Source: Bacteroidota bacterium
GTDB lineage: Bacteria; Bacteroidota; Bacteroidia; Chitinophagales; Chitinophagaceae
Direction of reading: 5' to 3'
Assembly (NCBI GenBank): GCA_947448725.1
Contig: CANFOM010000001.1
Coordinates: forward strand, 1-64,000
Length of the DNA stretch: 64,000 nucleotides
The position numbers were made by a program, and so were the translations under genes. This document shows, one piece after another, positions 50,077 to 59,240 of this stretch (within the stretch, counting starts at the first letter, position 1; the number at the start of each line of letters is the position of its first letter). A model generated the notes under the pieces. That model saw only the letters and a program-made list of their open reading frames with translations. It did no database searches and was not told where the DNA came from.

Positions 50077-51726
50077 TTATAAGGATACACCTCTTTTCCA
50101 TGGTATAAAATCGTCTTGTTGCAATTGCACTGCTTTGGGAATCACTTTTCCACTGGCTGCAAGTATACAATACGCTAAAATTTCTTCTCCCATTTGTTCG
50201 ATGGTTTTTATGCCATCAATAATATCGCCTGTATTGATATCGATAATGTCTGACATTTTATTGGCGAGCTTCGTATTGGTAGCAATTTTAATTACTGGGC
50301 AAACTGGATTGCCTGTTGGTGTGCCTAAACCAGTTGTAAATAAAATTAATGTTGCTCCACTTGCCGCTTTTCCTGTGGTGGCTTCGACATCATTGCCTGG
50401 CGTACACACCAGGCTCAAACCCGCTTTGGTAGCTGGTTCGGTATAATCCAAAACATCCACAACTGGCGCAGTGCCTCCTTTTTTACAAGCGCCTGCACTT
50501 TTGATGGCATCAGTGATCAAACCATCTTTAATATTACCAGGGGAGGGATTCATATGAAATCCACTACCTACTGCATGAGCCATTTTATTATAGTCTTCCA
50601 TCAATCGAATAAATTTAGTGGCTGTTGGTTCATCCACACATCTATCTATTAATTCTTGTTCGGCACCACATAACTCTGGAAATTCTGCTAATAATATTTG
50701 TCCGCCTAATGCCACCAATAAATCTGCTGCATGACCCACCGCTGGGTTGGCAGATATTCCACTAAAGCCATCGCTGCCTCCACATTTTACGCCAATGCAT
50801 AATTTACTTAAGGGAGCTTCTTTTCTTTCTATTTTATTAACTTCAATTAATTCTTTGATGGTAGATTGTATGGCTGACTTAATTAATTGCTCTTCACTTT
50901 GTGATTGTTGTTGTTCAAAAACAAGTAATGGTTTATTAAATTTTGGATTTCTAGTGGTTAGCTCTTTTTTAAAATCATCTATTTGCAAATGTTGACAGCC
51001 TAAGCTTAACATGGTAATGCCTGCTACATTGGGATGATCGGCATAGGCAGCCAATAAATCACTTAGGGTGGCAGAGTCTTGCCGGGTGCCACCGCATCCT
51101 CCATTGTGGTTTAAAAATTTGATGCCATCTATATTTTTAAAAACTCTTTTGTGTTGGGGTGCATTGGCCGTTTGCTCATCTATCAATATATTTTTTTCTT
51201 GACCAATATTATTTACCACCTGTTCTGCAAATGCTTTGTACTTATCGGTAATCGTATAACCCAATGCATAATGCAAGGCTTCTTTGATTACATCTAAATT
51301 TCTATTTTCACAAAACACCGTTGGAATAAATAACCAATAGTTAGCTGTGCCTACTTTGTCATCACTTCGGTGATAGCCATTAAAGGTTTTGTTTTTATAT
51401 TTACTTACATCGGGCGCCTGCCATTGGAGCTTTACATTTCGATAAGCATAAGCATCGGCTTCATGTTTCGTATTTTCTACAGACATTCTTTCGCCTACTG
51501 CTACTTGCTCGGTAGTAATTTTACCAACGGTTATCCCATACATAGTAATAAGCCCTCCTTTTAGTAAGGGTTGTATAAAAAATTTATGTTTTTCTGCAAC
51601 ATCCTCTTTTAAAATATATGCTTGATCTTGGTATACAATGGAGTCGCCTTTTTTTAAATTAGCTAGCGCAACCAACACATTGTCCTTGGGATGAATTTGT
51701 AAAACAAGTTGCTTTTGATGGCTCAT
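50077..51726 (-). CDS. UxaA-family dehydratase (altronate/fuconate type)
   Basis: The ATG at 51726 gives 549 residues; an upstream start would add 19 residues without family match. An N-terminal SAF domain (LQIHPKDNVLVALANLKKGD) is followed by the large UxaA domain with HNGGCGGTRQDSATL, KCGGSDGFSGISANPAVG and CTPGNDVEATTGKAASGA. UxaA enzymes dehydrate sugar acids with iron. Here it is the first gene of the operon, where other bacteria use an enolase-family fuconate dehydratase, so it is likely to take that step. Confidence 0.87.
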   Translation of the reverse strand: MSHQKQLVLQIHPKDNVLVALANLKKGDSIVYQDQAYILKEDVAEKHKFFIQPLLKGGLITMYGITVGKITTEQVAVGERMSVENTKHEADAYAYRNVKLQWQAPDVSKYKNKTFNGYHRSDDKVGTANYWLFIPTVFCENRNLDVIKEALHYALGYTITDKYKAFAEQVVNNIGQEKNILIDEQTANAPQHKRVFKNIDGIKFLNHNGGCGGTRQDSATLSDLLAAYADHPNVAGITMLSLGCQHLQIDDFKKELTTRNPKFNKPLLVFEQQQSQSEEQLIKSAIQSTIKELIEVNKIERKEAPLSKLCIGVKCGGSDGFSGISANPAVGHAADLLVALGGQILLAEFPELCGAEQELIDRCVDEPTATKFIRLMEDYNKMAHAVGSGFHMNPSPGNIKDGLITDAIKSAGACKKGGTAPVVDVLDYTEPATKAGLSLVCTPGNDVEATTGKAASGATLILFTTGLGTPTGNPVCPVIKIATNTKLANKMSDIIDINTGDIIDGIKTIEQMGEEILAYCILAASGKVIPKAVQLQQDDFIPWKRGVSL

Positions 51727-51825
51727 AGTAGGGTTGTGTTTTAGTGCTATTGAATGGGTATACAATTTAAATAAAACAATCAAAAAATCCTATTTCTTCC
51801 TTATAAAAGCGGTTAACTTTGTGGC

Positions 51826-52974
51826 ATGCACACCCTTTTAGATTGGATCGTAGCCATTTTAACCATTTTATATGCTGTTTTATTAATGGCCTATCGTTAT
51901 TGGTTTGGAAGCTTGCATTTTTTTAAAGCTGGATCGGCTTTGAATGCGGATCTTCCTACAAAACCTACTCATTTTTCAATTGTTGTTCCTGCTCGTAATG
52001 AATCTGAAAATATTAAAATTTGCGTTGAATCTATTTTAGCTCAAAATTACCCCACTGATTTTTTTGAAATTTTAGTCATTGATGATTTTTCTGAAGATGA
52101 TACTGCTTTGATTGTAAAAAATTTGCAGGAGCAATATGCCAATGTACATTTATTAAGCATGGCAGACTTTTTTAAACCCAACGATATTAGTTCCTATAAA
52201 AAGAAAGCCATTGAAAAAGCTGTGCAACATGCTAAAGGAAATTGGATTGTGACCACCGATGCAGATTGTATCGTGCCTCCTAATTGGTTATTATTATTTC
52301 ATCAATACATCGAACAACACCAACCTGTTTTTGTTGCAGCACCTGTTATGTTTATTAAAGAAACCGGAATATTGAATCAATTTCAATTGCTTGATTTTTT
52401 AGCATTGCAAGGCATTACGGCTGCTGCAGTGGGCGCTGGCAAACACTCTATGAGCAACGGAGCCAATTTGGCTTTTGAAAAATCGGCCTTTATTGCTGTT
52501 GGTGGTTATCAAGGGGTGGATCAGATTGCTAGTGGAGATGATATGTTTTTAATGCATAAAATGAAAATGACATTGTCTAATAGGATTGGTTATTTATTTC
52601 ATCCAGATGCTATTGTATTTACCAAAGCCATGCAAAATTGGAAAAGTTTTATCATGCAAAGAATTAGATGGTCGAGCAAAGCGCGTTTTTATGATGACCG
52701 TTCTATTTTTTGGGTGTTGCTTTTAGTGTATCTTTTTAATTTTAGTTTTTTAGTTATGCTTTTGATGGGCCATTTTGGGAGTTTATTAATTGCCTTGGCT
52801 TTTAAAACTTTTTTTGAAGTATTTTTTTTAGATCCAGTGGCGAAATTTTACAATTTGCAATCCCAATTACGCTACTTTGCTTTATACCAACCCCTTCATA
52901 TTACTTATACCATTTTGGCTGGCCTTTTTGGCCAAGTAAAAACCTATACTTGGAAGGGGAGAAGGGTAAAATAA
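51826..52974 (+). CDS. Membrane-bound family 2 glycosyltransferase
   Basis: This 382-residue GT2 has an N-terminal helix (about 5-25), a GT-A domain with SIVVPARNESENIKICVES, VIDDFSEDDT, TTDADCIVPPNW and the QxxRW motif QRIRWSSKARFYDD, and two or three C-terminal helices. The DxD and QxxRW motifs suggest processive or polyprenyl-linked sugar transfer on the cytoplasmic membrane. The ATG is 42 bp from the divergent operon's upstream in-frame start at 51783. Confidence 0.9.
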   Translation: MHTLLDWIVAILTILYAVLLMAYRYWFGSLHFFKAGSALNADLPTKPTHFSIVVPARNESENIKICVESILAQNYPTDFFEILVIDDFSEDDTALIVKNLQEQYANVHLLSMADFFKPNDISSYKKKAIEKAVQHAKGNWIVTTDADCIVPPNWLLLFHQYIEQHQPVFVAAPVMFIKETGILNQFQLLDFLALQGITAAAVGAGKHSMSNGANLAFEKSAFIAVGGYQGVDQIASGDDMFLMHKMKMTLSNRIGYLFHPDAIVFTKAMQNWKSFIMQRIRWSSKARFYDDRSIFWVLLLVYLFNFSFLVMLLMGHFGSLLIALAFKTFFEVFFLDPVAKFYNLQSQLRYFALYQPLHITYTILAGLFGQVKTYTWKGRRVK

Positions 52975-53124
52975 GGGTCTGTGGAAGCATTTCCCCTAAA
53001 AAAGGGGTTTTGATTTGTCTTTTGGCCTAATTTTACTGCGGATTTCGACATATAATTTGAAGTTTTATAGCTTTAAATTGACCTTCTTTATGTAATTTTG
53101 CCTACTAAAAAATAGAATTAACTT

Positions 53125-54165
53125 ATGTCTACTGAAACAATAGAAAGCACCGTTGCTGCCTTAACCGCTAAAGATTTTGCAACCGACCAAGAAGTACGTT
53201 GGTGCCCTGGTTGTGGTGATTATTCCATTTTAGCTTCTGTACAAAGAGTAATGCCAACAATTGGCGTTGCAAAAGAGAATATTGTTATTATTAGTGGTAT
53301 TGGTTGTAGCAGCCGTTTCCCTTATTATATGAACACTTATGGAATGCATTCGATCCATGGTCGTGCTACAGCAATTGCTAGTGGTTTAAAAGCTAGCCGT
53401 CCAGAATTAAGTGTGTGGATTGTTGCTGGTGATGGAGATTCAATGAGTATTGGTGGTAACCATACCATTCATATGTTGAGAAGAAATTTAAACGTTAATT
53501 TTTTAGTGTTCAATAACCAAATTTATGGTTTAACCAAGGGTCAATATTCTCCTACCTCTGAAGTAAATAAAGTTACTAAGAGTTCTCCTCAAGGAAGTAT
53601 TGATCATCCATTTAATCCTGCAGCATTGGCTTTAGGTGCAGATGCAAGTTTTGTTGGACGTACTATGGATCGTGATCCTAAACACATGCAAACAATGATT
53701 GCACGTGCCGAAAAACATCAAGGCACTTCTTTCTTAGAGATTTATCAGAACTGTAATATATTCAATGATGGCGCTTTTGAAATTTTTACGGAAAAAGCAA
53801 CCAAGCAAGTACATGGCTTATATGTGGAGCAAGGAAAGCCTTTAACCTTTGGTGCCAATAGTGAAATGGGTATTCGTTTTGATGGCATGCGCCCAGAAGT
53901 GGTAGAGATTGGAACCAAGTATAGCGCTGATGATATGTGGATCCATGATGAAAAAGATTTTTACAAAGCACAAATATTAACCCGCTTATTTGACAATCCT
54001 TCTGAAGTGGGAGCGGTGTTTCCAAGACCATTTGGTGTTTTTTATACCAACGACCGTCCTTGTTATGAAGAAATGATGTCTTTACAAATTCAAGAAGCTT
54101 TGGCTAAAGGCGCTGGCGATTTAGATAAATTAATTCGCGGTAAAGAAACTTGGGAGATTAAATAA
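53125..54165 (+). CDS. korB: 2-oxoacid:ferredoxin oxidoreductase subunit beta
   Basis: This 346-residue TPP-binding beta subunit has RWCPGCGDYSILASVQ, GIGCSSRFPYYMNTYG, WIVAGDGDSMSIGGNH and FNNQIYGLTKGQYSPTSE, which matches 2-oxoglutarate:ferredoxin oxidoreductase. It makes succinyl-CoA (or the reverse) with ferredoxin. The alpha/gamma partner, which usually lies just upstream, is not in the window. A clear terminator follows. Confidence 0.92.
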   Translation: MSTETIESTVAALTAKDFATDQEVRWCPGCGDYSILASVQRVMPTIGVAKENIVIISGIGCSSRFPYYMNTYGMHSIHGRATAIASGLKASRPELSVWIVAGDGDSMSIGGNHTIHMLRRNLNVNFLVFNNQIYGLTKGQYSPTSEVNKVTKSSPQGSIDHPFNPAALALGADASFVGRTMDRDPKHMQTMIARAEKHQGTSFLEIYQNCNIFNDGAFEIFTEKATKQVHGLYVEQGKPLTFGANSEMGIRFDGMRPEVVEIGTKYSADDMWIHDEKDFYKAQILTRLFDNPSEVGAVFPRPFGVFYTNDRPCYEEMMSLQIQEALAKGAGDLDKLIRGKETWEIK

Positions 54166-54201
54166 AAACGAAAAGTCTGTTTTGACTTTGACCTATATTA
54201 C

Positions 54202-54231
54202 AAATAAGCCTCGAGGAGGCTTATTTTTTTG
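54202..54231 (+). terminator. Terminator after korB
   Basis: The stem ATAAGCCTC (54204-54212) and GAGGCTTAT (54216-54224) with loop GAG is followed by a T run. It is shared between korB and the convergent LuxR-type gene. Confidence 0.85.
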
Positions 54232-54250
54232 CGCCTAAGTGAGCAAAAAA

Positions 54251-54898
54251 TCATAAGTCTATAAAATTATGTTTAAGCGCCGTCATCACCATGGCGGTGC
54301 GTTGACTCACTTTTAATTTTTTAAATACTCTATCCCGATAACCATAAATGGTATTGATACTTTTGTGCAATGTTTTGGCAATTTCATCATAATTCATATC
54401 CTTGCTGCATTGTTGTATAAATAGAATTTCATTTTGAGTGAGGGGCTTTCGGTTGTAGTTAAATTCTTTTATAGCAATCTCGCCTAACACATTACTGGTA
54501 ATTAGTTTTGATTTATCGGCCGATAAATTAAACCGGGTTCTGTTGCGCACGGTGTATTTTAAATCAATTAATGGTTCGTCGGTAAAAAATATTCCATGTA
54601 ATCCATTTTTCATTAAGTAACAGATAGACTTCATAAATTTTGAATCTGATTTTAAAAGTATAAAAGGATGCGCGCTTTTTGACTTAATGGTTTTAATGAC
54701 TATTTGTAGCTCCCTATAATTATAACTATCCGATAAAATACATAAATCTGGTATCAAAGAACCTGTTTTTATAAAATGGCAAAATTCTTGAATAGAACCG
54801 CTACTGTATTGTACTTTACAATCGGCTTGCTTTTCAATGGCCAATTGAAAAGCACTGCGTGTTATGATTTTTTCTTCCAGATAAATGATGTTAAACAT
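54251..54898 (-). CDS. LuxR-type response-regulator-like protein with degenerate receiver
   Basis: The ATG at 54898 gives 215 residues. The N-terminal region has a receiver-like pattern (FNIIYLEEKIITRSAF, LIPDLCILSDSYNY, ILLKSDSK). The phosphoacceptor position aligned with PDxxLLD is S56 followed by D57, so phosphorylation is doubtful. The C-terminal HTH is a clear NarL/FixJ type: LTQNEILFIQQCSKDMNYDE, then IAKTLHKSINTIYGYRDRVF. No partner kinase is near. Confidence 0.82.
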   Translation of the reverse strand: MFNIIYLEEKIITRSAFQLAIEKQADCKVQYSSGSIQEFCHFIKTGSLIPDLCILSDSYNYRELQIVIKTIKSKSAHPFILLKSDSKFMKSICYLMKNGLHGIFFTDEPLIDLKYTVRNRTRFNLSADKSKLITSNVLGEIAIKEFNYNRKPLTQNEILFIQQCSKDMNYDEIAKTLHKSINTIYGYRDRVFKKLKVSQRTAMVMTALKHNFIDL

Positions 54899-54969
54899 GG
54901 TGTATGGTTTATACAAATTAAACCTAAACTTATTGGAATAAAAATAGGTAAATTTGTATCCTACACTAT

Positions 54970-55578
54970 ATGCTCATTAGAATACACCCCGACAATCCTC
55001 CTGCTAGACTACTTACTATGGTGAAAGAATGTTTAGAAAGTGGCGGCATTATTGCTTATCCCACCGATACTATTTATGGGCTTGGTTGTTCTATTTTGCA
55101 TCATGAAGCCGTGGAGAAAATTTGCGCAATAAAAAAAGTAAATCCAGAAAAAGCGCAGCTTAGTTTTATTTGTGCCGATTTAAGCGATTTGAGTGCCTAT
55201 GCTAAAAGTATAGACAATTCTTTATATAGAATTTTGAAAAAGACCTTGCCTGGCCCCTTCACTTTTATTTTACCTGCCAGTAAACAAGTACCTAAAATTT
55301 TACAATCCAAGAAAAAAACAATTGGCTTACGTATACCTAATAATAATATTGCGCTCTCTATTATTCAAACCTTAGGCCATCCTATTTTATCGGCCTCTTT
55401 CCCTGGAGAAAATATTGAAGACTATACCGATCCTGAAATTATCTATGAACATTGGGGCAATCAAATTGATATGGTAGTGGATGGTGGTATTGGTGGTATT
55501 ATTCCTTCGACGGTGATTGATTGTACTACCGATGAGTATGTATTACTGCGCCAAGGATTGGGTGTGTGGGAGTATTAA
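54970..55578 (+). CDS. Sua5/YciO/YrdC-family protein, probable L-threonylcarbamoyladenylate synthase
   Basis: This 202-residue YrdC-domain protein starts MLIRIHPDNPPARLL. Core motifs are IIAYPTDTIYGLGCSI, LPGPFTFILPAS, KKKTIGLRIPNNNIAL and PSTVIDCT. The family makes threonylcarbamoyl-AMP for t6A37 of tRNA. YciO-type members have a similar sequence and less certain function, and the PDNPPARLL start is YciO-like. Confidence 0.85.
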   Translation: MLIRIHPDNPPARLLTMVKECLESGGIIAYPTDTIYGLGCSILHHEAVEKICAIKKVNPEKAQLSFICADLSDLSAYAKSIDNSLYRILKKTLPGPFTFILPASKQVPKILQSKKKTIGLRIPNNNIALSIIQTLGHPILSASFPGENIEDYTDPEIIYEHWGNQIDMVVDGGIGGIIPSTVIDCTTDEYVLLRQGLGVWEY

Positions 55579-55592
55579 TGAATCCAAAGAAT

Positions 55593-56195
55593 TTATAATA
55601 GGGATAACTGAGGAGGTAGAATTTTAAAACTCTTTCTATGTTCGAAACATAAGCCATAACGGGCGATGGCCGCGCGGTGCGCGGCAGTGCCGTATCCTTT
55701 ATTTTTATTCCAACCATACTGCGGGTATTGTTCGTGTAACATTTGCATCCAAGTATCCCTTGCTGTTTTAGCGAGGATACTGGCAGCGGCAATATTGGCA
55801 TATTGCCCATCGCCCTTTATGATGGTTTGATGCGGTACTTTTTTATAGGCATAAAAACGATTCCCATCTATAGCAATAAATTTTGCTTTTGGTTTTAATT
55901 GATCTAAGGATAAATGCATGCATTTGATAGCAGCTTTTAAAATATTGGAGGCATCAATTTCTGCAGCTGATTGTTGTGCAACGGCCCAGCTGATGGCGGC
56001 ATCTTTTATAATAGGGGCTAATAGGTCGCGTTGAGTTTCTGTTAATTGTTTACTATCATTTAATAAAGGGTGATAGAAATTTTTTGGAAGTATAACTGCC
56101 GCTGCAAATACGGGCCCTGCATAACAGCCTCGGCCTGCTTCATCGCAGCCCGCTTCTAATAAAAGATTTTGATATTGATTAATTAATTTAGGCAA
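55593..56195 (-). CDS. rnhB: Ribonuclease HII
   Basis: This 200-residue RNase HII cuts RNA in RNA/DNA hybrids. Catalytic motifs are AGCDEAGRGCYAGPV (first D-E), LLNDSKQLT, FIAIDGNRF and the ASILAKTARD helix. It is of usual length. It is convergent with the YrdC-family gene. Confidence 0.95.
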   Translation of the reverse strand: MPKLINQYQNLLLEAGCDEAGRGCYAGPVFAAAVILPKNFYHPLLNDSKQLTETQRDLLAPIIKDAAISWAVAQQSAAEIDASNILKAAIKCMHLSLDQLKPKAKFIAIDGNRFYAYKKVPHQTIIKGDGQYANIAAASILAKTARDTWMQMLHEQYPQYGWNKNKGYGTAAHRAAIARYGLCFEHRKSFKILPPQLSLL

Positions 56196-56402
56196 GGTTA
56201 AATTTATTCAATGTCAAATAAAAGGGTTTTAATAAGAGCAAACCTAACTATTTTGAGCATTTCTTAATATAGATTTCTGTTTAATAGATCATTGTAAAAT
56301 TGAAGCATATTGGCGACAAACCAAAATCATTCTACAAGAAATAAAAATCATTCTCTTAACCTTGTTTGATTACTTTGTACCTTTGTGTTCTAAAACTAAG
56401 GC

Positions 56403-57476
56403 ATGGAATTGAACGACCATAAATCAAACAAAGTAGCCAATTGGCTATTATTAGGGGTGTTTATGACGGTGGTTCAAATTGCTTTAGGGGGCATTACGCG
56501 TTTAACAGGCAGTGGCCTTTCCATTACAGAATGGGACGTGGTAACAGGGGCGCTTCCCCCAATGAGTGAAACCGCATGGCAAGTATTATTTGCGAAGTAT
56601 AAAACCACTCCACAATTTCAGCTGCTCAATTTTGAATTTACTATTTCCAATTTTAAGTTTATTTTTTTCTGGGAATGGTTTCACCGCTTATGGGCTCGAA
56701 GTATTGGTTTAGTATTTGCCTTTGGGTTTATCTACTTTTTAATTAAAAAATATTTTCAACCAAAAATGATAAAGCCTTTATTGGTTTTATTTTTATTGGG
56801 CGCATTACAAGGGGCTATAGGTTGGATTATGGTGGCTAGTGGATTAGAAGGAGATGCTGTTTATGTAAAGCCTACTCGTTTAGCACTTCATTTTATTTTT
56901 GCCTTAGGCTTATTGGCTTATACCTATTGGTTTGCCTTATCGCTTACTGTGCATCCTATCCGTCGTAATAGTGGCAATCAAGATGCAAGTAATAAAATAA
57001 GTGCCATACGAAATTTTGCATGGGTTATTCTATTACTTTTATTTTTTCAATTAATTTATGGCGCTTTAATGGCTGGACATAAAGCAGCCAACGTGGCCAG
57101 CACTTGGCCTTTGATTAATGGACAATGGGTGCCAGCAAATTTATTGGGGAAGGAAGGCTTTATTATTAATGCAGTCAATAATACCATTTGGATTCATTTT
57201 GTGCATAGGGGCTTGGCCTACATACTCTCATTTTTAATAGTGCTTTGGACCAGCCGACTGCTGAAATTACAAGGGAATAATTTTTGGGTACGTGCCCGAA
57301 TTCTGCCAGCCCTAGTCGTTTTTATACAAGTGATTTTAGGTATTTTTACCGTGTTGGCAAGTGCGCATATTGTTCCGGGTGTTTGGGGTGGTTTTGAATG
57401 GTTGGCACAACTGCATCAGTTGGTAGGCATGTTATTATTATTATCTGTGATTAATATTTTGTACGCGACTAAATAA
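56403..57476 (+). CDS. ctaA: Heme A synthase (COX15/CtaA)
   Basis: This 357-residue enzyme has eight helices. The motifs TRLTGSGLSITEWDVVTGAL, FWEWFHRLWARSIG, LALHFIFALGLL, HFVHRGLAYIL and LAQLHQLVGM hold the four heme His. It oxidises the C8 methyl of heme O to give heme A for the coxAB oxidase. It is 30 kb from ctaB. The gap to pdxH is 6 bp, so they are co-transcribed. Confidence 0.95.
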   Translation: MELNDHKSNKVANWLLLGVFMTVVQIALGGITRLTGSGLSITEWDVVTGALPPMSETAWQVLFAKYKTTPQFQLLNFEFTISNFKFIFFWEWFHRLWARSIGLVFAFGFIYFLIKKYFQPKMIKPLLVLFLLGALQGAIGWIMVASGLEGDAVYVKPTRLALHFIFALGLLAYTYWFALSLTVHPIRRNSGNQDASNKISAIRNFAWVILLLLFFQLIYGALMAGHKAANVASTWPLINGQWVPANLLGKEGFIINAVNNTIWIHFVHRGLAYILSFLIVLWTSRLLKLQGNNFWVRARILPALVVFIQVILGIFTVLASAHIVPGVWGGFEWLAQLHQLVGMLLLLSVINILYATK

Positions 57477-57482
57477 AAAATT

Positions 57483-58124
57483 ATGCAAAAGGATATCGCT
57501 TCTTTACGCCGTGATTATCAAATGGCTTCCTTAGATGAAGTAGATACTGCTGCCCATCCAATGGATCAATTTACGCATTGGTGGGAGGAAGCCATTGCAA
57601 GTAATATAGATGAAGTGAATGCTTTTGTACTTTCTACCATTGATGACAAAAACGCTCCTTCGTCGCGCGTAGTTTTATTAAAAGGATACACCCCTGAAGG
57701 TTTTATATTCTTTACCAACTATGATAGTGATAAAGGCAAAGAGATAGCCGCTAACCCAATTGTAGCGATGAATTTTTTCTGGAAAGAATTAGAACGTCAA
57801 GTGCGCATTACAGGTACAATTAAAAAAATTAGTACAGAAGATAGTGGAGAATATTTTCATTCACGACCCTTGGGAAGTCAAGTAGGGGCTTGGGCTTCAC
57901 CGCAAAGTCAAGTGATAGCCAATAGAGAATTTCTTGAAAAAAACTTTGCAGAAAATACCGAAAAATACAAAGAGGGAACTGTGCCTTTGCCACCACATTG
58001 GGGTGGTTATATAGTGCATCCTTTTAAAATGGAATTTTGGCAAGGCCGCAGTTCGCGCTTGCACGATCGTATACAATACAGTTTTGAAAAAGACAATTGG
58101 GTTAAAGTAAGATTGGCGCCTTAA
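57483..58124 (+). CDS. pdxH: Pyridoxamine 5'-phosphate oxidase
   Basis: This 213-residue FMN enzyme makes pyridoxal 5'-phosphate. Motifs are SSRVVLLKGYTPEGFIFFTN, RQVRITGTIKKIS, HSRPLGSQVGAWASPQS and the C-terminal FWQGRSSRLHDRIQY. Full length. It lies 6 bp after ctaA. Confidence 0.95.
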   Translation: MQKDIASLRRDYQMASLDEVDTAAHPMDQFTHWWEEAIASNIDEVNAFVLSTIDDKNAPSSRVVLLKGYTPEGFIFFTNYDSDKGKEIAANPIVAMNFFWKELERQVRITGTIKKISTEDSGEYFHSRPLGSQVGAWASPQSQVIANREFLEKNFAENTEKYKEGTVPLPPHWGGYIVHPFKMEFWQGRSSRLHDRIQYSFEKDNWVKVRLAP

Positions 58125-58154
58125 TTATTTTTTATTTTTATTTTGCCACCTTGT

Positions 58155-58193
58155 TTCAAACTTGAGGTTTCAAATTGAAACCTCAAGTTTGAA
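58155..58193. terminator. 39-bp perfect palindrome between convergent genes
   Basis: Arms of 19 bp (58155-58173 and 58175-58193) are perfect inverted copies, TTCAAACTTGAGGTTTCAA and its complement, with a single A at the centre. It is placed between pdxH (+) and the transketolase gene (-). It may be a bidirectional terminator, but the T-run is weak, and the perfect symmetry is unusual. Confidence 0.7.
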
Positions 58194-58244
58194 TATATTT
58201 CGTCAACCTGGATTTCCCCCTCTTATAATTTGAAGTAATTTCAA

Positions 58245-59210
58245 TTATCCTTTTCTTCCTAATACTTTCTTCGCTGCTTCTACAACATTCGGTGTGTCTA
58301 ATCCGTATTTAGCGAGCAATTGATTCGGTGTTCCGCTTTCTCCAAAAGTATCTTTCGTGCCAATGTATTCAATAGGAATAGGAAAATGCGTTGCTGCTAC
58401 TTGTGCAATAGCATCCCCTAAGCCACCAATAATATTATGTTCTTCGCATGTAACAGCGCAGCCTGTTTTTTTAATACTTTCCACAATGGCTGCAACATCT
58501 AAAGGCTTAATGGTATGTATATTTATTACTTCTACACTCACCCCTGTGGCTTCTAAAATTTTACCAGCTTCAATGGCTTTCCATACTAAGTGTCCGCAGG
58601 CAAATAAAGTAATGTCTTTTCCTTCACTTAATTTTTGTGCTTTACCAATTACAAAATCCGATCCATCTTCTTTCGTAAAATTAGGCCACTTAGGTCTTCC
58701 AAAACGTAAGTACACTGGGCCATGGTGTTTAGCGATGGCTTTAGTGGCTGCTTTGGTTTGGTTAAAATCGCAAGGCACCACCACCGTCATACCTGGTAAC
58801 ATTTTCATGAGTCCAATGTCTTCTAATATTTGGTGTGTCGCACCATCTTCTCCCAATGTTAAACCTGCATGTGAAGCACAAATTTTTACATTCTTATCGG
58901 AGTAAGCAACACTTTGTCTTATTTGATCGTACACTCTTCCTGTACTAAAATTGGCGAAGGTAGTGGTGTAAGGAATTTTTCCTCCTATGGTTAAACCCGC
59001 AGCCATACTTATCATATTGGCTTCGGCAATACCCACTTCTATAAAACGATCTGGAAATTCTTTAATAAAGGGTCCCAATTTAAAGGAACCTGCTAAGTCG
59101 GCAGTTAATACTACTACTTCACTATTTTCTTTGGCCAACTCATGAATACCTTCACCAAATCCACCTCTGGTTTCTTTTTCATTAAGGGCTACAATGTCTT
59201 TTACGTTCAT
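58245..59210 (-). CDS. Transketolase C-terminal subunit
   Basis: This 321-residue Pyr/C-terminal half of transketolase has VVVLTADLAGSFKLGPFIKEF, GIAEANMISMAAGLTIGGKI, SHAGLTLGEDGATHQ and a final EHNIIGGLGDAIAQ. Split transketolases are usual in many bacteria, with the N-terminal half adjacent and upstream. Here the upstream gene is carB-like, so the N-half must lie elsewhere. It acts in the pentose phosphate pathway. Confidence 0.92.
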   Translation of the reverse strand: MNVKDIVALNEKETRGGFGEGIHELAKENSEVVVLTADLAGSFKLGPFIKEFPDRFIEVGIAEANMISMAAGLTIGGKIPYTTTFANFSTGRVYDQIRQSVAYSDKNVKICASHAGLTLGEDGATHQILEDIGLMKMLPGMTVVVPCDFNQTKAATKAIAKHHGPVYLRFGRPKWPNFTKEDGSDFVIGKAQKLSEGKDITLFACGHLVWKAIEAGKILEATGVSVEVINIHTIKPLDVAAIVESIKKTGCAVTCEEHNIIGGLGDAIAQVAATHFPIPIEYIGTKDTFGESGTPNQLLAKYGLDTPNVVEAAKKVLGRKG

Positions 59211-59240
59211 ATCTTTTTGATTTACTTCTGTCCAGTTAAT

